Source: Alligator mississippiensis (Eukaryota; Chordata; Crocodylia; Alligatoridae). From it: a stretch of DNA of 64,000 nt. Position 1 is the stretch's first letter, and every line of letters starts with the position of its first letter. A model generated the notes under the pieces. That model ran no database searches. It saw only the letters and a list, made by a program, of their open reading frames with translations, and was not told the origin of the DNA. The stretch is taken from positions 64,618,716-64,682,715 of the forward strand of contig NC_081831.1 of assembly GCF_030867095.1 (NCBI RefSeq). The letters run 5' to 3'. Below, piece by piece: positions 38,201 to 50,200 of the stretch. The position numbers and the translations under genes are program-made.

Positions 38201-41200
38201 CCCCCCCCCCCCCCAGCCCTGCCAGAGGGGGCCCCCAGCTGCCAGGGCTATGGGGCCAGGGACCCAGGGCTGCAGCGCTCTGCCTCTAACAGAAGGCAGC
38301 AGCTGCTGCAGCAGAAGGAGCACGGAGCTGGCTTCCCCACCACTGCTGCGGACTTGGGCTGGGTCAGGTCCTGGCGGCAGCGCGGACTCCCGGGGGGTAG
38401 GGGGGAGACCCACACCCCCCAGATCTGTACAGGAGGCAGGCTGGGTGTGCGCTGTGTGCGGCTTCCCTGAACGGCCGATAGCGCGCTGCTCTGGGTCCAC
38501 GTGCTGCCAGCCGGGTGTGCACTTTGTGTGGGGCTTCCCCAACACTTTCCCACTCCCTCAGCTGCCAGCTAGGTTCCCACAGCAGTGCCCACCTAACTGG
38601 CAGTGTGTGGACCCAGAGCGGCATGCTAATAGCCCTTTGGGGAAGCCATGCATGGAGGTGCAGAGCCCTCTCAGTCTGATACTGCGCTGCTTATGGTCCA
38701 CGTGCTGCTGGCCGGGTAGGCACTGCATGTCTTTCCTTAACACCTCCCCACTCCCTCAGCTCACAGCCAGCTTCCTTCCCAGCCCTGCCAGTGCCCCCCA
38801 GCTCCCTACAAGCCCCACTTACCTCACAGGCCTCAGGAAGGAGAGTGAGCCTGAGCCCAGCCTTGGGGGGGGGGGGGGGGCCTACCCCCCCGCCCCCCCT
38901 CCCCAAACTCTCCTTCTGGGAAAGCTAGGGTCTTTCTGACTCAGCCATGACTCTTGGGATGACTAGATGTCACAAACTCAGGCCCACCCTTCCCTCTTCC
39001 TCCCGCTCCAGGCAGGGTTGGGGGGTTCCTGCCCTTCTTGCAGTTAGGTCTTGCAGGCTGGAACTCAGCCTGTCTGCAGAGTTCTTTGCAAAAGCAGGAA
39101 ATCTGCAGATTTCTCTGCTAAGAAGTTAGGTTGTTTTGTTTTTTGTTTTTTTTTCCTGTGAATTTTTTAAAATGGGGAAATCCTTGGTTTTCTCTTTTTT
39201 TTTCATGGGAAATGGAAAACTTGGATTCCCTGCTGATGAGATGGAAGGAATGGTTTAGGTCAGGGGCAGGCAGAATTTCCCACAGGCTGGATTTGGCTTT
39301 TCAGGCACTTTTTCATCCAGCCCGCAACACCCACCAGCAAATTGCACCCCACCCAGCCTTTCTACCTATAAGGGCAGGAACAAGGCAGTCATGTGTACAT
39401 ATGCCTCAACATATCCTTGCTCCCACCCTTGTGGGTGGAAATGCCCAGCCTGCCCAGCATGCAGGTCCCAGGGAGGGCTGCTACTGCAGCTGGAGGCCTG
39501 GTTGGCTTCCCTGGCATCTTGCTTGCACCAGGTAGCAGGTAGGGAAATGGTGGGGGTGAGGGTAGAGCTGTAGCTGGGCGAGAATGCAGTGTGTAGGGCT
39601 GGTGGCAATGCAGAATCCATGCCCAGGGTGGTAGAAGTGCAGAGCTCGGGTGGGTGTAAGGGAGGGTGACAGGGTGTGGAGACACTCCCTCCTTCCGCCC
39701 CCCCCCCCCCCCCCCCCCCCATGGTGCACAGCCCAGGCAGGCAGTGGAAGCAGTAGCAGCAGGCAAGGGTACTTGGGGCACTCATGCCTGGTGGCGTGCA
39801 GCGCTGGCCAGAGCCACACATCATGGTGAGGAGCACAGCCCCTGTCAAGCTGTCTCTTTTGCCAGCGCCCCCCACCACATACATGCAGCCCCTGCACTCA
39901 CACAGCATGGAAGGGAAGCCCCATGTGCTGGAACTGGCTGCCTTTCCCACCTCCTGCTGTGTAGGTCCTGCAGCTGGGGGTGATGAAGACAGCTCGCTCC
40001 AGTGCATGGGGCTTCCCTCCAATGCTGCACGAGTGTGAGGGCTGTGTGCTGCTGGGCACGAGTGCCCCCACCTGGTGATGTGCCATGGAGGCAGTGGGGG
40101 GTCCACACCCCTGCCACACACCCACACCCTACCATCCACACACAGCCCCTCACATATGCATATACCCCCACACAATATACAAGACAAAAATAAACTCTTA
40201 GAGTTACGTTATGCAGTCTCTTCTATATACAGTATGCAAACACAAATCATGACAGAAATATTTTTTGTAATAAAATTAAAGTATGTTCTAGTAGGTGTTT
40301 AACTTTTTAGTATATGATTTTGGTTCTTAGATTGTTTTGCTTCTAAGATGGCACCCCTGCCCTCCCAAAAGGAGAGTTTGGGGGGGGGGGGTGCAAGGGG
40401 AGGGACTTTTGGTGGCAAAGGTCAGGGGTTAGGGGGTAGGATTTCTGGTCCCGAGATGGTGGTCAAGGGGCAGGGCCCCTATCAGGGCTATCCATGCGGC
40501 CCTTGAAAGCTCACCAACCCTCGTTAAGTGGCCCTCCACCTGAAATAATTGCCCACCACTGGTTTAGGTGATTTGTTTATGTTCTGCCTTGTCATCTCCA
40601 AGTGACTGATGTAAAATATAGCCCAAACTTTTAACGCAGAGTTCTCTGGGGGCTTGTAGGAAAGGAATTGGTTGATGTTAATCTAATCCCTACTATTCGG
40701 GTGTCCTCGTCACATAAATACTTGTGTAGCTGGCTCTTCTGTTGGCAGTCTCTGGGAAGAGCAAAGATTTCCTGGGCCATGGAGCATGAACAACTTTATC
40801 CAAAAGATGGTACATGTTGGTCAGAACTGAAGCACGTGTAAAGGTGTGGCATCATTTGCTTATGTGGTATCTGTTCATAAATAAAAAGAAATGTCTAGGC
40901 AAGGCTGCCTATGGGGCATCTTGCAGGAATGCTAACCTGTTTACAGTTAAACAAGCCTGCGAAGGATGAGCAATTACACACCCAGCCTCCCAAATCCAGT
41001 ATTTCTTTTTCATAGAACTATGATGTGAAAGTCACCTTAATGCTTTACTGTTGGACACTTCAGAAATATTTATAGGAAGGGATCTCTGGGTTCAGACTGT
41101 CTATTTTATTTATGTCTCTTAAATTTGCCAGACATGCAGAATCTTCTCATCCTTTGCAAGATGCCCCTCAGGAGAGCCGGTCTGTCAGCAATGAAGACCG

Positions 41201-44200
41201 GGAGATGTCCCAGCACGTATGTGTTAGAACTACAACTGGTAGATGTGGCTATTTCTGTGCAGTACACATTCATTACTTGAAAATATTCATGCATAACAAG
41301 GCTATAGTGAAATGGTGCTAATATTTTCTTTGTTGAATATAGTGTATTACACTTGTACCATAACAACCAACTTATTGGTGATTTTTTTTTTTCTCCTCAC
41401 ACTAATTGCAACATGTAGTGTCTCTGACCTTAACGGTTGGAGAGCACTGGAAGCCAGGTATGCTAGGGTCTTTCTGACTCAGCCATGACTCTTGGGATGA
41501 CTAGATGTCACAGACAGTTAATCCCTCTGTATCTTGGTTTCCATGGCCCAAGAATTTTACCCTTACTCACTTGCACTTGGGGATGAATCTGTTGTAATCC
41601 CTAGCAAGCACATGGGGTATTGTAAATGGGGAAATATTGTTTATAAGCGGTACTGAGATCATGGGAAGAAAAGTGAAAAATGTATTTGTGGTGAGAAGTA
41701 TTGACGATTATTTGCTAAGAGGGGAAAAAAGTGGTGCTTATGTGGTGCAATTGTTCTGCCTAACATGCACATTACATGAGGCTTTCCAGCATTGCATCAC
41801 TGCGAATTTCTTGTCTTTAAATTTTAATGAGTCCCTATCAACTTTTACTACTGTTAGGCCCTTCCAAGTGGTGAGGATGACGAGGAAGACAGCGATAGTG
41901 ACAGTGATGATGATGACGTGAAAGTTACCATTGGCAACATTAAAACAGGAGCACCATCCTACATGTATGTTTTCTGAGTCAAAGAGTCTGCCTCTTTATT
42001 TTAACACTTAACTCTATCTATAGCACTTTGGGGGAAGTTGTACGGAAGGGAGGGAAGAGAGCATTTGACCTCACCAGCAGAGTACAATGGCTAGAACACC
42101 GGCTTGGAAGTTGGGTTGGCTTCTGTTGGCTTAAGTTGGCTTCTCTTCATGTCTCACTCAAGGCTACTGGGGAGCCTGTCTGTAAAGTGAGGATAATTCC
42201 CACGTCTGTTATGAGGCTGAATGGACTCATACTGGGGACATGCTTGACTGAGTGAATTTCAGGTTGGGATGTTGTGTAAGTTTTTAATACCAGTTTAATG
42301 TTCGAGGTTTTTCTGGAATCAAATGAAACAGTAGGTGAATTGAATGGAAGCCTTGAAGTCACTACAATTTTCACTTGTCTGATTCTTCACAGTATGGGAA
42401 CAATGAAGCCCAATTTGCAAATCAACCACTTACTGTCACTAAGCTAGTAAAGCCTGACTAGCACTCAGCAGCTAGGCTGTTTTGGAGGTAGCGCTTCTAG
42501 TTGCTGTTGGCAACCATCATCTTAAGGAATTATGCCTGTTCTTTGCAGCATATTCTAATCCTTCATTTTAAGGATAACTCCATTCTCCACTATCAGGGAA
42601 GGTTGTAGTTGATGGATCATTTTAAATGGCAGTATACCACCCTTCAATCCCCATTTAATTAATTTTTGTAGACCTTCTGTGTGTAGTTTGCTGTTTCACT
42701 GTAAACTAAATCCCTCCCTCCTTTCCTTCCTCACATTCAGTGGCATACCCGTTGTCACTGTTCTTTTCTCCTATGGCCCAGGTTCATCCTGATTATCATA
42801 AATTTGTTCTCAAGACAGGGTGGTACCTACCAACCTGTGAGTCCTCTTCTGATTCCAGCCAGTGCTATCATCCTGCTGCTGGACTTGCATTTCAGTGAAC
42901 TGTGCAGTGTCTTGTAGTCTTACCTGTACAGAAGAGTCGTGTTTTAAAGTCACTCAAGTTAAATAATACAGTACAAAGAAGCCTAAATAGACGATTGCTG
43001 GCTGAGCTAAGAATTTTGTCCTTTCAAGCTCCTGTAGTATATTGAGGCTAGAATGTATTTGGGTTTTAACTTTTGACTCGGGACATTCTGTGGAAATGTC
43101 AACGCAAATGTATTCTGATTCTTTTCTCTGTAGGGGGACTCCAATGAATCTAAACCTAAAAACGGGTAGAGGCTATGGAGCATCTGCTTCAGGTATCCTT
43201 ATTTTTTACCCTCTGTATTTTGACCTATTTTCTTCTTCTTGACCAGGCTTTTCATTGAGGTCACTGACACAAATAGATGAATAAGCTGCATATGTTTTTA
43301 TATTTTCCCTTCTTTATGGAGAGGTGCATAAAATTTGAGCATCTTTAAAGCAAGACCCACCTGCATCTTTCCTAGAGATTGGTAACTGTCTGGGAGGGGT
43401 TGATGCCTGGAGATGTAAAATGACCAGCTGGTCCCAAATCATCTGGAAATACCAGACAACCAGGTTATTGCTACTTTAGATTAAAAACAGGGGGGGTGGC
43501 ATTTATTTGTGACAGTTTCCATTGTTGAGTACAGGATGTCATTTGAGTACATCCTTGGGTCTAGGTTCCAGTTTCCTGACCCACACTGACTGGTATTTGC
43601 CTCCAGGAGTAGACATGCTGAGGTCACTGTGGCAACTTGCACCCTAATGTACTAACCACTGGGCATGAAGGTAACAGAATCTGGCCTTGAAAGTGAGCTA
43701 AATGGATTCCAATATGGCACTCAGTTTACTTTGCATTTGTGTGACGAGAGGCCAAATACCTCCGGAATACTCTCTCTCCTCCTATTTGGGGGACTATCCC
43801 TTCTCCAGTCTCCATTTTCCCCCTTTCCATTACTCCCTTCTATGATCTGTTCTATAGCTGAGAACTGGAAGTAGGTGCCTCTAAAGCGGGCAAAATGCAA
43901 CCCGCAGGCTGGATGCAGTCCACCAGGCCATTCTGTTCAGCCCACGGGGCCCCTAAGAATTTAGAAAATTTTATGTTCATCTGCTTCTGGCTGACTGTGT
44001 CAAAGATGGCTAGGAGCCAGGGGCAGTAGGACCCAGGGGAACTGGCAGGACTTGGTAACAAGGCCAGCCGGGACCTGCCCCTCCCCTCCTTCCCCCTAAC
44101 CATAAGCCTCTGCCTGACCCAGCTTTCACTGCTTCCCTGCACTACATGGTCCCTGGCTGCATCACCAGACTGCAAGAGAAGAGGGCCCACGCTGGTACCC

Positions 44201-47200
44201 CAGGGCCAGAAGCAGGGGGGGTGGGGGTAGATGCACGCACATCCCTGCAATGAGGGAGGGAGAGAGAGAGGCAGAAAGAGCAATGAGGGAGGGAGAGTGT
44301 GAGTGTGTGCTCATAGGGTGAGTCCCATACACATGCACCCCTGCCCTCACACTGCCATACATGCAGGCCTGCAGACCCACACCCCTTCACACAGCCCAGC
44401 CACCCTTCCTGCCCCCCCCCATATCCAGATACACACCCACACACTCTCTCATACCCACATACCAACAGCCCCCCACAATATACAAGAGTAAGACTTCATT
44501 TTAAGCTAGTGTGCAATCACCTCTATGTACACTACACAAACGCATGTAAATCAGGACAAATTTTTTTTTTTAAATTAATGTATGTTGTAGATCGGGGGTC
44601 AGCAGCCCCTGGCACATGTACCATTAGTGGCATGTGGAGACATTTTTCCTGGCGTGCTGGGAGGCATGCAAAGAAATTTGTTTAAATTTTTATTTATTTA
44701 TTTATTTTTTAAGTTGCTGCTCTGGCCTCTCCTGTGCAGCCACAAGTGCAGTGCTGTGGCAGGCACTGGGTGGAGCCAGAAGAACACAGACAGGGAGGCT
44801 GGCTTTATTCTACTGCCCCTTGCTCCTAGGCTGCACCCTCCAGCCTGGCTGGCCCCTGGAGGGAGCTATGGGGGGCTGGGGCTGCGCAGGGTTGCTGCCC
44901 TGGAGGCTTCCAGCGGGTGGCAGAGCTCTGGGCCCAGGCAGGCAGATGCCCTGTCCCACCCATGGCAGCACTGGGGTGCAGAGTGCTGGGGCCAGGTTGT
45001 TGGGACAGGGTCTGGGTGGCATGCGGGGAGGCGCCATGGGCAAGTTGGCCCGGTCAGGCCCTTAGGAAGGTGGGGGCTGGGCAGGAAGTGGGGGACAGCC
45101 CTAGGGTTCTGCAGGCTCGAGCTGTGGTGGGCAGGCAGATGGGGGTGCCCAGCAGCACCAATGGTGGGGCCTGGCCCAGCCCGCACAGTTCCTCAGGGAT
45201 GGGCCACAGCCACCCTGCGCACATGGGGGATGCTGCCTGGCTGGGGCAAGACACTGGGCTCAGGGGGCTTCCCTCTCCGGGATCAGACTCCCTACACAGT
45301 ACAAGCAAGGCAGAGCTGACCCTGGTGCAAGGGCCTAGCCGTGGGAGACCCCTGGAGCCTGAGAACAGGTACCATGGCTGCCTCAGCATGCCTGGGTCCT
45401 GGCCTTGCCCACCTGCTGCTCCCCTCAAGGAGCCAGAGCTGGGGCAGGCACTGCACGGAGCCGCTGCACTGCAGGCTCCCAGCTGGGTCAGCCATGAGCA
45501 CCAGCTGTTCCCAGAGCCTGGGGAACAGCTTGTGGCTGCAGCTTCCACTCGCACTGGACCCAGCACGCACAGACACCAAGCAAGGAGCTACCTGAGCCCA
45601 GAGTCCTGCCCCAGCCAGGCAACATCCCTTTGTGGGCAGGGTGGCTACACCCCAACCCTGCAGAGCTTTGTGGGCTGGCTGGGCCCCACCTCCAGTGCTG
45701 CTGGGCTCCCCGCTGTAGCCTGAGTCTTTGGAGCACTGGGGCAGCCCCTGTTTCCTGCCTGACCCCAGCTGTCCTCCAGCTGCAGCCTTCCTAAGGACCT
45801 GGCCAGGCCAGGCAGCAACTCCCCCAGTGCCTGCTGCTCCCTGCTTTTCTCTCCCTCTCTTCCCCTTCTCATCACAACATGCTTAACAAGGAAAAAAAAT
45901 TCACAAGTAAAAAGGCAGTACATGATGTTTTATTTATTGTCATTAGGTTTTGAATTTTTAGAAAGCCTGGTATTTACTGTAATTAAAAAAATAAAAAAAT
46001 CAACGTTGCTTTAACTATGCAGTGCATTCTGCCATGTATCCCCCCCACCCGTTTTTTTTTTTTTTGGGGGGGGGGGGGGGTGTGCCGGCACTCTAGCACT
46101 TTACAAGGTAGACATTGTGGGGTTTTCGGCACTCTGGCCAAAAAATGTTGCCTACCCCTGTTGTAGATGTTTTATTTTTAAAATATAATTTAGTATTCTT
46201 CTGGTTCTGATATGACAAAACCCCTTGCTGAAAAGAGTATTTCCCGGAGCAAGGGCTTTCTGGTGGCAGGGGCTAGGGGGCCGGTTTCTGATCACAAGAT
46301 GGCGACCAGGGGGTGGGGCACCAGGCGAGGGGCAGGGTTACCAATGTGGCCCTCGACAGCTTGCCTGAACTCGCTAAGCGGCCCTCCACCCAAAATAATT
46401 GCCCGCCACTGCTCTAAAGCCTTTCTCCTACTCTTCATGATTGCAGTGGGGCCAATATAGGATCAGTCCCAAAAGCCAAACTAAAGGTATTTAAAAGTAA
46501 ATGTGTACTTTTACGGGGAATCCTCCAAGGAGATGTCACAAATATTTTTATCTGAACCAAATTTCAGAGATGACCAGATTACTCTGTTTATCACCGGTTC
46601 CAATATATTTTGAGTCCTGTTTTCACTCCCTCTCCCCACCCATCTCTCCAAATATAGGAGCTATAATATCATGTCTATAACAACATTAATATACAGATTA
46701 CTGGTAGCGTTTTTACTAGAAAGCGAGAAAGTTACTTTTAGAAATAGATGTTGTAGAACCGTTATTTAAATTCATAGCTGATAGTAGCTCTCTGTTTTTA
46801 AAATTGAATAATTTGCTCATCAGATTAGTGGGTTAGAAGCATTGCATTAAAAGTGGTAACGTTTTATTTTCCTTTCTTCAAAGCCAAGTTACAGCCCAAA
46901 GGTATTGATTTGGATGCCCCAGGGAATATAAATGGATTGCCTGTTATAGAAGTGGATTTAGATTCATTTGAAGACAAACCATGGAGGAAACCAGGTGGGG
47001 CCTCAAAGTTTCTTGTGGTAAATATTTTCTGCTGTTTTAAGTGGGTTTTTTGGTTCACTTTTTTTTTTCATAATTTATGTCAAGTTGGTGCTGGCTGGGC
47101 TGGGAAAGTCTAGACAGTCCAACTCTTGTCTGAGCTGCCAGTGACCCATTTATTGAGCCATGTGCAAACTTAAGTGGTGATTAGAAGAAATTAGACTGCA

Positions 47201-50200
47201 CCTACCTGTATCTGTTAATCTAGGAAGAGCAGATAACTTTTTATTTTATATTTTATTCATGTTCTGCTTCCAAAAATACACTATTCTAGTATTGGTGCAG
47301 TAGCATTGAATCCCAAAGTCAGTTGAACTTCTTAATCTTGACTTTACTGGACTATTGATGTGTGACTCATTGTGAGATGTGGTTTCCTTTTCATGCACAG
47401 CAGCTTGCATGCTCTGTCCCCTCATGACCAAACCCAAAGGCACACCAGGTGCAGCTTTATAATGTCAGCATTTGTGTAGGGAAGTGTCAGATGCTGAGGG
47501 AGTGATGAATTTGCTTTTGGTAAGTTAGCACTCAACCATGTAACTCCTCATGGTAATTAACTCTAGTGGGAGCTTATATGGGTTTGTGAAGCTAGTGATA
47601 GAAAAACCATCTGTCCAGAGCCCTGTTAGGAACAGATTTAGTATTAGTTGGGAGGAAAAAAACTTCAGAGAAAAAAAGAACCTCACCAAAGCACCTCTAA
47701 GGAGGAAAAAACACTTCACTTTTAGCGTCAGAAAAGGGTTGCCTCTTCCAAAAAAAAAAAAAAAAAAAAAAAGAGGCAGTATTGTATAACGCACCGAGAC
47801 TAGATAACCTTAGGTAGGCCATCCTCTGTGTCTCCACTTATCCTTCTGTACCATGGTGATATTGACCCCTACCTTTACACAACACCAAGTTCTCCAGAGA
47901 GTATTTCACACAGCAGTTTTTAAGCTATTTCATGCGTGGGATGCTTTTTATCTTCCCTACCTGTACGGGGGGTGGGGGTGAGTTTTCTCCAGCAAAATGA
48001 CTCTTACAGGCAAACTATGAACTGCTTTAAATTCTTTCAGTTCTTCGGATGAATTTGACTCGAAACTAATTGTAAAGACAGAGATCCAAATACATATCCT
48101 CCCACAAATCTGTCAACCCAAGCATAAAATCCACCTGCACTTTGTCATAATGAGGAAGGAAGAAAGCTAACGATTTTTACTTACCTTTTCAAAAATACTA
48201 CTAGGCCAAGTAAGTAGTATTGTTTGTAAGGCTGCCTGTGATATGCATTTGTGTCCTGCCCACCTGAAACGGAAGGGCAGTGGGATACACAGAGAAACAT
48301 GTGTTGCTCTATCAAGGTATCAGACACTAAGCACTCTGATATGGAGGGGAGTTAGAACAGATGTAAATAGAAAACACTTTTCTTTTTCTTCAGCAGATCT
48401 GTCGCTGACTACAGAGAGAAAAGCTAGGGGGAGAAGCAAAATTTAAGCAGTGAGGGCAGTTAAGTTCAGAGCTACAACTGTGGGAATCATTATTGTTCTG
48501 CTGAGCTGGCTCTGGACCAAGAGTGATCCGTGTATCTAAAATGTAATATTGATTTGATGTATGAATTGGAGAAAAATAAATGGAAAAATTTGGCCCATAT
48601 TTCATATTGGATAGTTCTGTATGCTACTCTAGTAGCCTGTCCCTAGAGAACCCTTTGGGCTACATCCTAGGTATAGACTCCACTAGCTAGTCACTCTCAT
48701 TAGGTTGGGGAAGGGAAGGGGAAATGTTGTGTTATTGAAATACTGATAAAAAGCCTAAATATGGGCTGGTAAAGCAGATCTATTAATTGCATGTCGCTAA
48801 ATTTGAGTGGGTTGAATTTGCATACCCTGGGGATGTGGCAGGATGAGCAACTACCGGGAGAGAGAATATATGTCTTCTTGCAAAGACCCAGTGGTGGTGT
48901 GACCAGTCTGTCTAAGCCCTAATGTTCTGTAACTGGTTAAGCCAAAAATGTTTCTGTAGCAGGTATAGTGAGGGTGTTCAGTGATGCTAGGAGGCACTGC
49001 TGTTGTCCCCTTTGCCGTGAAGTCCCATCTGCGCTTGTCCTGCTCCATCTTCATTTCCTTTGGCAGGGAATGCCTGGCCACATCTATTTAACTGGCTGTA
49101 GTCCGTGCTGAAGTAGCACATTAAATATCACAGTGAGTTAATGCTTCTTGGATGACCACAGCTCAGATCACAGCCAAACAGTGAGGCTCTGTGTGGTCCC
49201 AGTTGTACCAGTAAGGCACATTCCAGCTTAGCTTGGCTTAACACCATGGTCAGGTCCCAAGCAGTGAATCTGACTGAAAAAAGCATAGGCAATGCAGAAC
49301 AGAATAGAAATGCATTGGCAAAGCTGTGGAAGGGGGAAAGCCTCTATCACCAACCTGCTTGGTCCCTTGCTATCATTAGCACTTGACTCAGCTGCAGAAT
49401 TATAGATAAAATAGCTAGGGCCCTTCTGAAAAACTGAGGCAGTGAATAACTGCCTGTGAGCAGTGGCCATAACTCTCTGATATCCTGCCTTTGTGTTGAA
49501 CCTTTTTCCCAAAAAACTTCAGATTTAAGTAAGATGCTGCCATCTCTGGGCAGGAACCCAGCAACAGCATTCAACACCACTAAACAGCATTAAATGAAGA
49601 ACAAATCTAATTCTCTAGAAGAATAATTGTAAATGCTCGGTTTAAGCACTTTCGGCTCAATCTGAGCGTGCAGACATCTTCACCCAGACTTGCCCTGTTA
49701 ATTTGTGGCGCTGCTTTTAGGTGCTGACCTTTCTGATTACTTTAATTATGGATTCAATGAAGAAACTTGGAAAGCTTATTGTGAGAAACAGCGACGACTT
49801 CAGCTTGGATTGGACCCCTCCCCTCCTATCAGCACAGAGAATAAGATCACGGTAGGTAACCTGTGCAGCATGTAGCTGTAATTCAAGCATCTTTCTGTTT
49901 TTTGAGTAAGGGTATAAGAGGGGAAGCTGGCTAAAAGGATTGCCCTTTTAATGTTGTTTCAGGAAAGGTGGACCTAAAAATATCACTTAATTTTTACAGT
50001 CTCTCTGCTTGTGTATGGGCACGTCTACATGAGACATTTACCACGGAGTTGCTAAAGTAGCTCCCCAGTAAATGTCTCTACACATGTCCCTTTTATGCTG
50101 CAGGAAACTAATAAACTCTGCAGCAGATTAATACTTGTATTGACAAATACTGTGTTTCTGCAGAGTTCTTTGGTGCATCACAACGCACATGTAGACACTG

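Noticed and set aside
39366..40187. 273-codon minus-strand ORF
   Set aside because: Inside the hAT at 39261-40561 and translated partly from a C-run. No recognisable domain.
44627..45723. ORFs of 230-268 codons at 44.6-45.7 kb
   Set aside because: They lie in the GC-rich interior of a non-autonomous hAT element, overlap ORFs in other frames, and show no transposase or domain motifs.
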